Shown here piece after piece: positions 50,260 through 59,105 of a DNA stretch of 64,000 nucleotides (the first letter of the stretch is position 1; each line of letters starts with the position of its first letter). The notes below the pieces were generated by a model that saw only the letters and a list, made by a program, of their open reading frames with translations, had not been told where the DNA came from and searched no databases. The position numbers and the translations under genes are program-made. Origin of the DNA: CALROG01 sp943369755 (GTDB taxonomy: Bacteria > Pseudomonadota > Gammaproteobacteria > Burkholderiales > Burkholderiaceae_C); contig CALROG020000011.1 in NCBI GenBank assembly GCA_943369755.1, forward strand, positions 1 through 64,000, given 5' to 3'.

Positions 50260-51642
50260 TCAGCCGGTCATGCGCCCAGGCTGCACCCATTCGTCAAACT
50301 GCGCCGCCGTCACGTAGCCCGAGGCGAGCGCCGCCTCGCGCAGGCTGCTGCCCTCCTGGTGGGCCTTTTTGGCAATGGCGGCGGCCTTGTCGTAGCCAAT
50401 GTGCGGGTTCAGTGCCGTGACCAGCATCAGCGAGCGGCTCACCAGCTCGGCAATTCGCCCGCGGTTGGGCTCAATCCCCACGGCGCAGTGGTCGTTGAAA
50501 CTGCGCATGCCATCGGACAGCAGCCGCACGCTTTGCAGGAAGTTGTGCGCCACCATGGGGCGGAACACGTTCAACTCGAAATTGCCCGACGCGCCGCCGA
50601 TATTGATGGCCACATCGTTGCCCATCACCTGCGCCGCCAGCATGGTCAGCGCCTCACTCTGCGTCGGGTTGACCTTGCCGGGCATGATGGACGAGCCGGG
50701 CTCGTTCTCGGGCAGGCTCAGTTCACCAATGCCGCTGCGCGGGCCGCTGGCCAGCCAGCGCACATCGTTGGCAATCTTGGTCAGGCTGGCCGCCAGCGTC
50801 TTGAGCGCGCCGTGGGCATGGACCAGCCCATCCATGCTGGCCAGGGCCTCAAACTTGTTGGGTGCGGTGACAAACGGCAGGCCGGTCAGGCGCGCCAGTT
50901 CGTTCGCCACCGCCTCGGCGTACCCCTTGGGGGCGTTCAGCCCGGTGCCCACCGCCGTGCCGCCCAGCGCAAGCTCGTACAGGTGCGGCAACGCCGCACG
51001 CAGATGGGCCTCGCCATGGTTTAGCTGCGCCACATAGCCCGAGAACTCCTGCCCCAGTGTCAGCGGTGTGGCGTCCTGCAGGTGGGTGCGGCCAATTTTT
51101 ACGATGCCGCAAAAGTCGCTGGCCTTGCTCGCCAGTGTGTCGCGCAGCCTGCCCAGCGCCGGAAGCAACCGGTGCGTGATGGCGTCTACCGCCGCCACAT
51201 GCATGGCAGTAGGGAACACGTCGTTGCTCGACTGGCTGCGGTTCACGTCGTCATTGGGGTGCACCCATCGGCCCTCACCGAGCGGGCCACCCAGCAGCTC
51301 GCTGGCGCGGTTGGCCAGCACTTCGTTGACGTTCATATTGGTCTGGGTGCCGGAGCCGGTTTGCCAGACCACCAGTGGAAAATCGCCCTCATGCAACCCG
51401 GCAAGCACTTCATCGGCCGCTGCCACGATGGCCTCTACTTTTCTCTGTTCATCTGCCTTCCAGGCCGGGTTGACCAGCGCCGACGCACGCTTGACCTGCA
51501 CCAGGGCACGGATGATCTCGCGCGGCTGCAACTCGCCCGAGATATCAAAGTTCAACAGCGAGCGCTGGGTCTGCGCACCCCACAGGCGGTCGGCCGGGAC
51601 TTCAATGGGGCCAAAAGTGTCGCGTTCGGTACGGGTGGTCAT
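50260..51642 (-). CDS. fumC: Fumarate hydratase class II FumC
   Basis: This 460-residue enzyme interconverts fumarate and malate without an Fe-S cluster. It starts MTTRTERDTFGPIEVPADRLWG and contains the fumarase/aspartase signature GSSIMPGKVNPTQ. I chose ATG 51642; a longer in-frame extension upstream lies in the intergenic region and has no homology. It is divergent from the class I fumarase gene, 130 bases away. Confidence 0.95.
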   Translation of the reverse strand: MTTRTERDTFGPIEVPADRLWGAQTQRSLLNFDISGELQPREIIRALVQVKRASALVNPAWKADEQRKVEAIVAAADEVLAGLHEGDFPLVVWQTGSGTQTNMNVNEVLANRASELLGGPLGEGRWVHPNDDVNRSQSSNDVFPTAMHVAAVDAITHRLLPALGRLRDTLASKASDFCGIVKIGRTHLQDATPLTLGQEFSGYVAQLNHGEAHLRAALPHLYELALGGTAVGTGLNAPKGYAEAVANELARLTGLPFVTAPNKFEALASMDGLVHAHGALKTLAASLTKIANDVRWLASGPRSGIGELSLPENEPGSSIMPGKVNPTQSEALTMLAAQVMGNDVAINIGGASGNFELNVFRPMVAHNFLQSVRLLSDGMRSFNDHCAVGIEPNRGRIAELVSRSLMLVTALNPHIGYDKAAAIAKKAHQEGSSLREAALASGYVTAAQFDEWVQPGRMTG

Positions 51643-51772
51643 GGCAGGTGTGGCGGCTGTCGGGCCGGTGTCAGGTGAGCTGTCAAAATACAGGGCTGTC
51701 GCCACCCTAGCAGACCGGGCGGCGAAACACCAATTCCAGATCCATCCAGCTCCAACCACCCCCTCGACCACC

Positions 51773-53338
51773 ATGACCACCAGCATCAAGCAGGCTGACC
51801 TGATCGAATCCGTCGCCGCCGCACTGCAGTACATCAGCTACTACCACCCCACCGACTACATCGCCCACCTGGCCCGCGCCTATGCACGCGAGCAAAGCCC
51901 GGCGGCGAAGGACGCGATTGCGCAAATCCTGACCAACAGCAAGATGAGCGCCACCGGGCACCGCCCTATCTGTCAGGACACCGGCATCGTCAACGTGTTC
52001 CTGAAGGTGGGCATGGAGGTGCGCTGGGAAGGCTTCACCGGCAGCCTGGACGACGCCATCAACGAAGGCGTGCGCCGCGGCTATAACCACCCCGACAACA
52101 CGCTGCGCGCCAGCGTGGTGGCCGACCCGGAATTCCTGCGCAAGAACACCAGGGACAACACGCCTGCCGTTATCTTCACCGAGATCGTTCCGGGCAGCAC
52201 AGTCGAGGTAACCGTGGCAGCCAAGGGCGGCGGCAGCGAGAACAAAAGCAAGATGATCATGCTCAACCCCGGCGACAGCGTGGTTGACTGGGTTTTGAAA
52301 ACCGTGCCCACCATGGGCGCGGGCTGGTGCCCGCCGGGCATGCTGGGTATCGGCATTGGCGGCACGGCGGAAAAGGCAGTTCTGATGGCCAAGGAAAGCC
52401 TGATGGACGACCTGGACATGTATGAACTGCAGGCCAAGGCCGAGAACGCCAAGAGCGGTGGCGCCCAGCTCGACCGCGTCGAACAGATGCGGCTGGAACT
52501 GTTCGAAAAGGTCAACGCACTGGGCATCGGCGCGCAGGGCCTGGGCGGCCTGACCACGGTGCTGGACGTGAAGATCAAGATGTACCCCACCCACGCGGCA
52601 AGCAAGCCGGTGGCCATGATCCCCAACTGCGCGGCCACCCGCCACGCCCACTTTGTGCTGGACGGCTCGGGCCCGGTGTACCTGGACCCGCCCAGCCTGG
52701 ACCTGTGGCCCGACGTGCAGTGGACGCCCGACTACGTCAAGAGCAAGCGGGTCAACCTGGACACCCTCACCAGGGAAGAAGTGGCGAGCTGGAAACCCGG
52801 CGACACACTGCTGCTCAACGGCAAGATGCTGACCGGGCGCGACGCCGCACACAAGCGCATTAAAGAGATGCTGGCCAAGGGCGAAAAACTGCCGGTGGAC
52901 TTCACCAACCGGGTGATCTACTACGTCGGCCCGGTGGACCCGGTCAAAGGCGAGGCGGTGGGCCCGGCTGGCCCCACAACCGCCACCCGCATGGACGGTT
53001 TCACCGAGATGATGCTGGCCCAAACCGGCCTGATCTCCATGGTCGGCAAAGCCGAGCGCGGCCCGGTGGCCATAGAAGCCATCAAAAAGCACAAGAGCGC
53101 CTACCTGATGGCTGTGGGTGGCGCGGCCTACCTGGTGTCCAAGGCCATCAAGACGGCCCAGGTGGTGGGCTTTGCCGACCTGGGCATGGAGGCCATTTAT
53201 GAATTTGACGTGGTAGACATGCCTGTGACGGTGGCGGTGGACTCGGGCGGCACCAGCGCCCACATCACGGGCCCGGCCGAGTGGCAAAAACGCATTGCCA
53301 CCGGCGAGTTCAAGAACATCGCAGTTACCGCGGCTTGA
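51773..53338 (+). CDS. Fumarate hydratase class I (Fe-S)
   Basis: This 521-residue enzyme is an oxygen-sensitive 4Fe-4S fumarase. Cysteine ligands appear in PICQDTGIV, MIPNCAATRHAH and GAGWCPPGM. The C-terminal domain has GGTSAHITGPAEWQKRI. I chose ATG 51773 (MTTSIKQADLIESV); an open frame upstream is antisense to fumC. Its stop overlaps the murI TTG start. Confidence 0.94.
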   Translation: MTTSIKQADLIESVAAALQYISYYHPTDYIAHLARAYAREQSPAAKDAIAQILTNSKMSATGHRPICQDTGIVNVFLKVGMEVRWEGFTGSLDDAINEGVRRGYNHPDNTLRASVVADPEFLRKNTRDNTPAVIFTEIVPGSTVEVTVAAKGGGSENKSKMIMLNPGDSVVDWVLKTVPTMGAGWCPPGMLGIGIGGTAEKAVLMAKESLMDDLDMYELQAKAENAKSGGAQLDRVEQMRLELFEKVNALGIGAQGLGGLTTVLDVKIKMYPTHAASKPVAMIPNCAATRHAHFVLDGSGPVYLDPPSLDLWPDVQWTPDYVKSKRVNLDTLTREEVASWKPGDTLLLNGKMLTGRDAAHKRIKEMLAKGEKLPVDFTNRVIYYVGPVDPVKGEAVGPAGPTTATRMDGFTEMMLAQTGLISMVGKAERGPVAIEAIKKHKSAYLMAVGGAAYLVSKAIKTAQVVGFADLGMEAIYEFDVVDMPVTVAVDSGGTSAHITGPAEWQKRIATGEFKNIAVTAA

Positions 53339-54120
53339 ACGCAGCCGCGCCGATTGGCGTTTTTGACAGCGGCGTGGGTGGCCTGAGCGTGCTGCGCGCC
53401 TTGCGCGCCGCGTTGCCGGGCGAGGACTTCATTTACCTGGCGGACGCCGCCCACGCACCCTATGGCGAGCGCAGTGACGCCTTCGTGGCGGCGCGCTCGC
53501 TGGCGATCGCTGAGCAATTGCACGATGCGCATGGCGTCAAGGCGCTGGTGGTGGCCTGCAACACCGCCACCGCGGCCTCCATCACGGCATTGCGCGACGC
53601 CTGGCCCGGCCTGGTGCTGGTAGGGGTAGAGCCCGCACTCAAGCCGGCCGCTGCGCTGACGCGCACCGGGTGCGTGGGCGTGCTGGCCACGCGCGGCACC
53701 CTGGCCAGCAGCAAATTTGGTGCGCTGCACGCTTCGCTGGCGGGCCCTACCCGCTTTGTGCTTCAAGCCTGCGACGGTCTGGCTGACGCCATTGAGCAAG
53801 CGGACGCTACAAAAATCATAGTGGCTTGCGCAATGTACACGCGGGCTATGGGCCGATTTGGCACTAAACCGGGCGATATCGACACCCTGGTGCTGGGCTG
53901 CACCCACTACCCGTTTGCCGCTGACGTGTTGCGCGGCCTGGTGGGCCCGGCGGTTCAACTGGTGGAAACCGGTGAGCCAGTCGCGCTGCAGACGCAGCGC
54001 CTGCTACGCACCGCCGGCCTGCTGGCGCTGCGCGCACAAGGAAACGTTACCTTGCTCAGCACCGGCGCGCTGGCACCGTTGCAGGCCGCCGCAGCGCGTT
54101 GGCTGCCCGCTCAGGCCTGA
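53335..54120 (+). CDS. murI: Glutamate racemase MurI
   Basis: This 261-residue enzyme makes D-glutamate for peptidoglycan. Catalytic cysteines lie in VVACNTATAAS and VLGCTHYPF, and the N-terminal motif is IGVFDSGVGGLSVLRAL. The TTG at 53335 overlaps the class I fumarase stop (TTGA) and gives LNAAAPIGVFDSG; no ATG is available close by. The segment at about residues 158-177 lies in the dispersed repeat copy B and reads ATKIIVACAMYTRAMGRFGT. The protein is slightly short (family about 265-285). The gene overlaps the convergent MFS gene by 10 bases. Confidence 0.9.
   Translation: MNAAAPIGVFDSGVGGLSVLRALRAALPGEDFIYLADAAHAPYGERSDAFVAARSLAIAEQLHDAHGVKALVVACNTATAASITALRDAWPGLVLVGVEPALKPAAALTRTGCVGVLATRGTLASSKFGALHASLAGPTRFVLQACDGLADAIEQADATKIIVACAMYTRAMGRFGTKPGDIDTLVLGCTHYPFAADVLRGLVGPAVQLVETGEPVALQTQRLLRTAGLLALRAQGNVTLLSTGALAPLQAAAARWLPAQA
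53806..53865 (+). repeat. Dispersed ~60-bp repeat, copy B (inside murI)
   Basis: This segment within murI matches copy A at 46 of 60 positions, including TAGTGGCTTGCGCA. It is read in the opposite orientation to copies A, D and E relative to its host gene. Confidence 0.7.
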
Positions 54121-55421
54121 GCGTCGGCGGCCAGCGCGGCCTCACGCCCGCGCTGCATGTTTACCGGGAGCAACAGTGCCAGCCCCACCACAAACAGTAC
54201 GGCGGTAGACAGTATTGCGGTGCGCTGGTCGCCGCCGGTCATCCATGTGATGGCGCCATAGCTCAGCGGCCCGATGATGCTGGCCAGCCGGGTGGCAAAG
54301 GTCCACAAGCCATAAAACTCGGCCAGTTGCTCGCGCGGTGCCAACACCCCGGCCATGGCCCGGCCCGCCGACTGGCTGGCCCCCATGCAGACACCCGCAA
54401 TTGCAGCCGCGTACCAGAAGCCACCCTTGGTAGTGGTTATGGCCGCTATCACACAAGTTGCCACCCAGCCCACCAAAGTGATGCCCAATGCCAGTTTGTG
54501 GCCAACCCGGTCCTGAAAATAGCCCCAGCCAAATGCACCGGCCGCAGCAGCAAAGTTCAGCACAAAGATCAACACCATGGTCTCTTGCGGCTGAAAGCCG
54601 ATCACCTGCTCGGCATAAATGGCCGCCAGCGTAATCGCCACGGCCACCCCACCCTGGTAGAACACGGCACAGGCCAGCAGCCACATAAAGTCCTTGAAGC
54701 GCCGGGCCTGCCTGAAGGTGCGTTGCAGCCGCGCCAGCGAGGCCCGCAGCCCGCTTTGCTGCAAGGCCTGGGGGTTGGGCCGGGCCCGCTCGCCCAGCAG
54801 CCGGAACGTGACCAGCGAAGCCGCGCCGTAGATCACGGCAGTGATGAGCATGGTCACCGGCACAAATTGCTCGGCCTTGATGCCCTGGCCCTGCGCCCAA
54901 ATCACGTAGCCCAGACAAATGCCCAGCGCCAGCATGCCGCCAAAGTAGCCAAAGGCCCAGCCCCAGCCACTCACCTTGCCCATGGCGTCGGGCTTGGCGA
55001 GTTCGGGCAAAAAGGCAGCGGTAAGCGACTCACCCCACGAAAAGAAGGTGTTCGAAACAATGATCAGCACCATCGCCAGCGCCACGCTGCCCGGCCCGGC
55101 AAAGGCCAGCGCCGCAGTGGCCAGCACGCAGCCGATGGTGGTGATCATCAGCAGGCGCTTTTTGGCACCAAGCAGGTCCGCATAGGCGCCAATGCTGGGC
55201 ATGGTCAGCATCACGATGGCGTAGGAAATGCTCAGCGCCAGGGTCCAGGCAAAGGTGGCCCATTCAGCCTTTTGCGCAATGCCCCCCACAAAGTAGGCCG
55301 CAAACACTGCCGTGATCACCACGGTGGTGTAGCCCGAATTGGCAAAGTCGTACATGGCCCAGCCAAACACCTCGCGCTTGCGCACGCCGGGGTTCAGGGC
55401 ATCTTGAGAAAACAGGGCCAT
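54111..55421 (-). CDS. MFS transporter, UMF1/Atg22-like
   Basis: This 436-residue protein has about twelve membrane segments. The start VFGWAMYDFANSGYTTVVITAVF is typical of the UMF1/Atg22-like branch, whose bacterial substrates are unknown. Its 3' end overlaps murI by 10 bases. Confidence 0.9.
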   Translation of the reverse strand: MALFSQDALNPGVRKREVFGWAMYDFANSGYTTVVITAVFAAYFVGGIAQKAEWATFAWTLALSISYAIVMLTMPSIGAYADLLGAKKRLLMITTIGCVLATAALAFAGPGSVALAMVLIIVSNTFFSWGESLTAAFLPELAKPDAMGKVSGWGWAFGYFGGMLALGICLGYVIWAQGQGIKAEQFVPVTMLITAVIYGAASLVTFRLLGERARPNPQALQQSGLRASLARLQRTFRQARRFKDFMWLLACAVFYQGGVAVAITLAAIYAEQVIGFQPQETMVLIFVLNFAAAAGAFGWGYFQDRVGHKLALGITLVGWVATCVIAAITTTKGGFWYAAAIAGVCMGASQSAGRAMAGVLAPREQLAEFYGLWTFATRLASIIGPLSYGAITWMTGGDQRTAILSTAVLFVVGLALLLPVNMQRGREAALAADAQA

Positions 55422-55469
55422 GGGTGCCTCCTGGTGAGGCGAACAGCATAGCCGACGGCCATGACTGCG

Positions 55470-56102
55470 CTAATGCAAGTGACGGGGCCTGCGACCACCT
55501 CCACCGTGACCCGCGCCGCCCATTCCCCCCGAGCCGCGCGGTGGCCGCCCAAGCTCCAGCGAGTTGGCCAGCGCGTCAAAACGCTTGCTGAACAACTTGT
55601 CGATTTCACCAACCACGCCGCTGAGCTCGGCACCGTCAAAGTGGCGCTCCATCATGTTCACCACGTCTTGCACCAGCAAGTCGCGCTGCACCTGCATGAT
55701 GGCCGCAGGCGTGGGGCCGACAAACAGCATCACGAAGTCGTCGCGTGACTCGCCTTCGGGCGCGTCTTCCTCGTCGTCAAACTCGGTGTCGTAGAAGGTG
55801 ATTTCAATCGCTGCCCCGTCTTGCGCCAGCTCGTTCAGGCTCATGCACATCTCGTCCAACGACTGGCGAAAGTCCTCGTCCCCGGGCACCGTCCAGCAAA
55901 GCTGCAGCAGATTGCCATGCGCGTCAAACCGGATGCCCGGCTCTTCCTCGTAGGCGCTGCGCGCGCCGTCGGCCAGCGACTTGGCACCGGCATACTTCCA
56001 CAGCGGCTTCAGCGCGTCTTGAAGCTGGGCAAAGTCCACCTCGGGGCGCAGCGGCACCTCGCCATGGACATGGATTTCAAACGGGGCGTTATAGCGTGAC
56101 AT
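55470..56102 (-). CDS. Conserved hypothetical with glycine-rich tail
   Basis: This 210-residue acidic protein starts MSRYNAPFEIHVHGEVPLRP and has no membrane segment. It includes a region of Asp/Glu (FYDTEFDDEEDAPEGES) and ends in a glycine-, arginine- and histidine-rich tail (RPPRGSGGMGGAGHGGGG). It resembles the DUF6806-type proteins of Burkholderiales as I recall, but I cannot assign a function. It lies next to a tRNA cluster. Confidence 0.7.
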   Translation of the reverse strand: MSRYNAPFEIHVHGEVPLRPEVDFAQLQDALKPLWKYAGAKSLADGARSAYEEEPGIRFDAHGNLLQLCWTVPGDEDFRQSLDEMCMSLNELAQDGAAIEITFYDTEFDDEEDAPEGESRDDFVMLFVGPTPAAIMQVQRDLLVQDVVNMMERHFDGAELSGVVGEIDKLFSKRFDALANSLELGRPPRGSGGMGGAGHGGGGRRPRHLH

Positions 56103-56116
56103 GAGATGCTTTCTTC

Positions 56117-56208
56117 TGGTGCCCGGAACCGGGCTCGAACCGGTACGCCGCCTTTCAGCAAGCGGCGGATTTTAAGTCCGCTGTGTCTACCAATTTCACC
56201 ATCCGGGC
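56117..56208 (-). tRNA. tRNA-Leu (anticodon UAA)
   Basis: On the minus strand the sequence starts GCCCGGATGGTGAAATTGG and ends GGTTCGAGCCCGGTTCC-GGGCACCA. The anticodon stem GCGGA-CTTAAAA-TCCGC gives UAA, and there is the long variable arm of a class II tRNA. CCA is encoded. Confidence 0.95.
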
Positions 56209-56229
56209 GACAGCCTATTGTGAAACAAA

Positions 56230-56260
56230 ACAGCCCCGACAACATGGTTGGCGGGGCTGT
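56230..56260. terminator. Hairpin between tRNA-Leu and tRNA-Cys
   Basis: ACAGCCCCG at 56230-56238 pairs with CGGGGCTGT at 56252-56260. It may act as a processing signal in the tRNA transcript or as a weak terminator. Confidence 0.5.
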
Positions 56261-56265
56261 GAATC

Positions 56266-56339
56266 TGGAGGCGCGACCCAGAGTCGAACTGGGCTAATCG
56301 GATTTGCAATCCGGTGCATAACCGCTTTGCTATCGCGCC
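56266..56339 (-). tRNA. tRNA-Cys (anticodon GCA)
   Basis: A 74-base cloverleaf with acceptor stem GGCGCGA pairing near the 3' end. The anticodon loop TTGCAAA gives GCA, and the 3' end is TCCA with CCA encoded. Confidence 0.95.
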
Positions 56340-56366
56340 AGAAATTTCTGCCGTCCCAATCGACAA

Positions 56367-56429
56367 AAAAGGGAAGCCTTGGCTTCCCTTTTGCCGGCTT
56401 TGCCGGAAAAAGCAGCACTGCTGCTTTTT
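56367..56429. terminator. Two hairpins between tRNA-Cys and tRNA-Gly
   Basis: AAAAGGGAAGCC-TT-GGCTTCCCTTTT (56367-56392) and AAAAAGCAG-N5-CTGCTTTTT (56407-56429) are terminator-like stems with A/T runs. They separate the tRNAs and could also terminate transcription. Confidence 0.6.
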
Positions 56430-56434
56430 GAATC

Positions 56435-56510
56435 TGGAGCGGGAAAAGAGTCTCGAACTCTCGACCTCAACCTTGGCAAGGTTGCGCTCTACCAACTGAG
56501 CTATTCCCGC
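56435..56510 (-). tRNA. tRNA-Gly (anticodon GCC)
   Basis: A 76-base cloverleaf starting GCGGGAATAGCTCAGTTGG. The anticodon loop TTGCCAA gives GCC, and the 3' end is TCCA with CCA encoded. Confidence 0.95.
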
Positions 56511-56560
56511 ATTTCGAGCCTCGAATTATAGCGCAATATTTCAGGCTGATGCAACTGCGA

Positions 56561-58972
56561 TCAATGTTTGATCGATACCGGTGCCGTCACGGCAATCGGC
56601 AGTGCGGCCGCAGCAACTGGCTCTTCGTCAGGCAGTGGTGTCGGCTGGCGTACCAGTGCGACTTCCAGCACCTTGTCGATCCACTTGACCGGCACGATCT
56701 CCAGCCCGCTTTTCACGTTGTCCGGGATGTCTTGCAAGTCCTTGGCATTCTCTTCGGGGATCAGCACCGTCTTGATGCCACCGCGCAGCGCCGCCAGCAG
56801 CTTTTCCTTGAGCCCGCCAATCGCCGTGATTTCACCGCGCAGGGTGATCTCACCGGTCATGGCCACGTCGGCCCGCACCGGGATGCCGGTCAGCGCCGAC
56901 ACAATGGCCGTGGCCATGGCGGCACCGGCACTGGGACCGTCTTTGGGCGTAGCACCGTCGGGCACGTGGATATGGATGTCCTTCTTCTCGAACACCTCGT
57001 CAGCAATGCCCAGGTGCCTGGCGCGACTGCGCACCACAGTGCGGGCCGCCGCCACGGACTCTTTCATCACGTCGCCGAGCGAGCCGGTTGTGGTGGTCAC
57101 GCCCTTGCCGGGCATCAAGGCCGCCTCGATGGTCAGCAGGTCGCCGCCCACTTCGGTCCAGGCCAGGCCAACCACCTGCCCGACCTGGCTTTGCTGCTCA
57201 GCGCGGCCATAGTTGTACTTGCGTACACCCAGGAATTCGTTGAGGTTGTCGGCGTTCACCGTCACCAGCGGCTGGTACTTCTTGAGCAACAAGCCCTTGA
57301 CGACCTTGCGACAGATCTTGCCCAGATCACGTTCCAGGGAACGCACACCGGCTTCACGGGTGTAATAGCGAATGATGTCGCGCACCGCGTCTTCGGTCAC
57401 CAGCAACTCGGTGTCTTTCACGCCGTTGTTCTTCATCTGCTTGGGCAGCAGGTAAGTCAGGGCAATATTGGCTTTTTCGTCTTCGGTATAGCCCGACAGG
57501 CGAATGACCTCCATCCGGTCCAGCAGCGCTGGCGGAATGTTCATCGAGTTGGAGGTTGCAACGAACATCACGTCTGACAGATCAAAGTCCACCTCGACAT
57601 AGTGGTCGCCAAACTTGTGGTTCTGCTCCGGGTCCAGCACTTCCAGCAACGCGCTTGACGGGTCACCCCGAAAATCTGTGCCCAGCTTGTCTATTTCGTC
57701 CAGCAAAAACAGCGGGTTGCGGGTGCCGGCCTTGTTGAGGTTGCTCAGCACCTTGCCGGGCAAGGCCCCGATGTAGGTACGCCGATGGCCACGAATCTCG
57801 GCCTCGTCGCGCATGCCGCCCAACGCCATGCGCACGTATTTGCGCCCGGTGGCTTTGGCAATTGACTGGCCCAGCGAGGTCTTGCCCACACCGGGCGGGC
57901 CCACCAGGCACAGGATGGGGGCCTTGACCTTGTCCACGCGTTGCTGCACTGCAAGATACTCAAGAATGCGGTCCTTGACCTTGTCCAGACCGTAGTGGTC
58001 CTGGTTCAGCACGTTCTCGGCGTTGGCCAGGTTGTGCTTGATCTTGGTCTTCTTGCTCCAGGGCAGGCCGGTCAGCACATCGATGTAGTTGCGCACCACG
58101 GTGGCCTCGGCTGACATCGGTGACATCAGCTTGAGCTTTTTGAGCTCGCCCTCGGCCTTCTTCAAGGCCTCTTTGGGCATCTTCGCGGCCTTGATTTTCT
58201 TCTCGATCTCGTCGATGTCCGCGCCCTCTTCACCCTCGCCAAGCTCCTTCTGGATCGCCTTGACCTGTTCGTTGAGATAGAAGTCGCGCTGGTTCTTCTC
58301 CATCTGGCGCTTCACGCGGCCCCGGATCTTTTTGTCCACATTCAGGATATCGACCTCGCGCTCGATCTGCTCGAACAGGTTCTCCAGGCGCAGCTTCACG
58401 TCGGCCAGGTCCAGCACCACCTGTTTGTTGTCAAGTTTGAGCGGCAGGTGCGCGGCAATGGTGTCGGCCAGACGGCCGGCGTCGTCAATGCTGGAGATCG
58501 AGGTCAGGATTTCCGGCGGAATCTTCTTGTTCAGCTTGACGTACTGGTCAAACTGCTGCATCACGGCGCGGCGCAGCGCCTCGATTTCACTGGACTTCTG
58601 CTCTTGCGCCTCAACTGGCGTGACGTTGGCCGAAAAATGCAGTTCGCCGTCTTCAATGCGGTTCACCGTTGCACGCTGTTGGCCTTCAACCAGCACCTTG
58701 ACTGTGCCATCGGGCAGTTTGAGCATCTGCAAAATCGTGGAAACGCAGCCGACTTCAAACATGTCGGACACTGCGGGCTCGTCTTTGGCGGCCGCCTTCT
58801 GGGCCACCAGCATGATCCGCCGCTCGGCCTCCATCGCGGCTTCAAGCGCCTTGATGCTCTTGGGGCGCCCGACAAACAGCGGGATCACCATGTGGGGGAA
58901 CACCACCACGTCGCGCAACGGCAGCAGTGGCAGATCAAGAGGGGTCGCAGGCAGGGGAACGTGGCCGGACAT
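56561..58972 (-). CDS. lon: ATP-dependent protease Lon
   Basis: This 803-residue protease degrades damaged and regulatory proteins. It has the N-terminal substrate domain (LPLLPLRDVVVFPHMVIPL), the Walker A motif GPPGVGKTSL, the Walker B region LFLLDEIDKLG and the C-terminal serine-lysine dyad region DGPSAGAAM with a later TGEITLRG. I chose ATG 58972 (MSGHVPLPATPLDLPLLP). It follows clpX on the same strand, part of the tig-clpP-clpX-lon block. Confidence 0.96.
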   Translation of the reverse strand: MSGHVPLPATPLDLPLLPLRDVVVFPHMVIPLFVGRPKSIKALEAAMEAERRIMLVAQKAAAKDEPAVSDMFEVGCVSTILQMLKLPDGTVKVLVEGQQRATVNRIEDGELHFSANVTPVEAQEQKSSEIEALRRAVMQQFDQYVKLNKKIPPEILTSISSIDDAGRLADTIAAHLPLKLDNKQVVLDLADVKLRLENLFEQIEREVDILNVDKKIRGRVKRQMEKNQRDFYLNEQVKAIQKELGEGEEGADIDEIEKKIKAAKMPKEALKKAEGELKKLKLMSPMSAEATVVRNYIDVLTGLPWSKKTKIKHNLANAENVLNQDHYGLDKVKDRILEYLAVQQRVDKVKAPILCLVGPPGVGKTSLGQSIAKATGRKYVRMALGGMRDEAEIRGHRRTYIGALPGKVLSNLNKAGTRNPLFLLDEIDKLGTDFRGDPSSALLEVLDPEQNHKFGDHYVEVDFDLSDVMFVATSNSMNIPPALLDRMEVIRLSGYTEDEKANIALTYLLPKQMKNNGVKDTELLVTEDAVRDIIRYYTREAGVRSLERDLGKICRKVVKGLLLKKYQPLVTVNADNLNEFLGVRKYNYGRAEQQSQVGQVVGLAWTEVGGDLLTIEAALMPGKGVTTTTGSLGDVMKESVAAARTVVRSRARHLGIADEVFEKKDIHIHVPDGATPKDGPSAGAAMATAIVSALTGIPVRADVAMTGEITLRGEITAIGGLKEKLLAALRGGIKTVLIPEENAKDLQDIPDNVKSGLEIVPVKWIDKVLEVALVRQPTPLPDEEPVAAAALPIAVTAPVSIKH

Positions 58973-59105
58973 AGGAATCCTTTGTGCTTTACCGGTTGAA
59001 TATGGACTGCAAAAGAAGATTTTCAACCCGCCCGCATCGCAATGCAGAGTGTCGGGTTGAAGCTTTGCAGTAAGTCACTGATGAAGCGCTTGCCCGGGGC
59101 GGGCT

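Noticed and set aside
51707..53287. A 526-codon frame antisense to the class I fumarase
   Set aside because: It is a compositional shadow of a well-conserved enzyme and has a His/Ala/Gly-rich translation.
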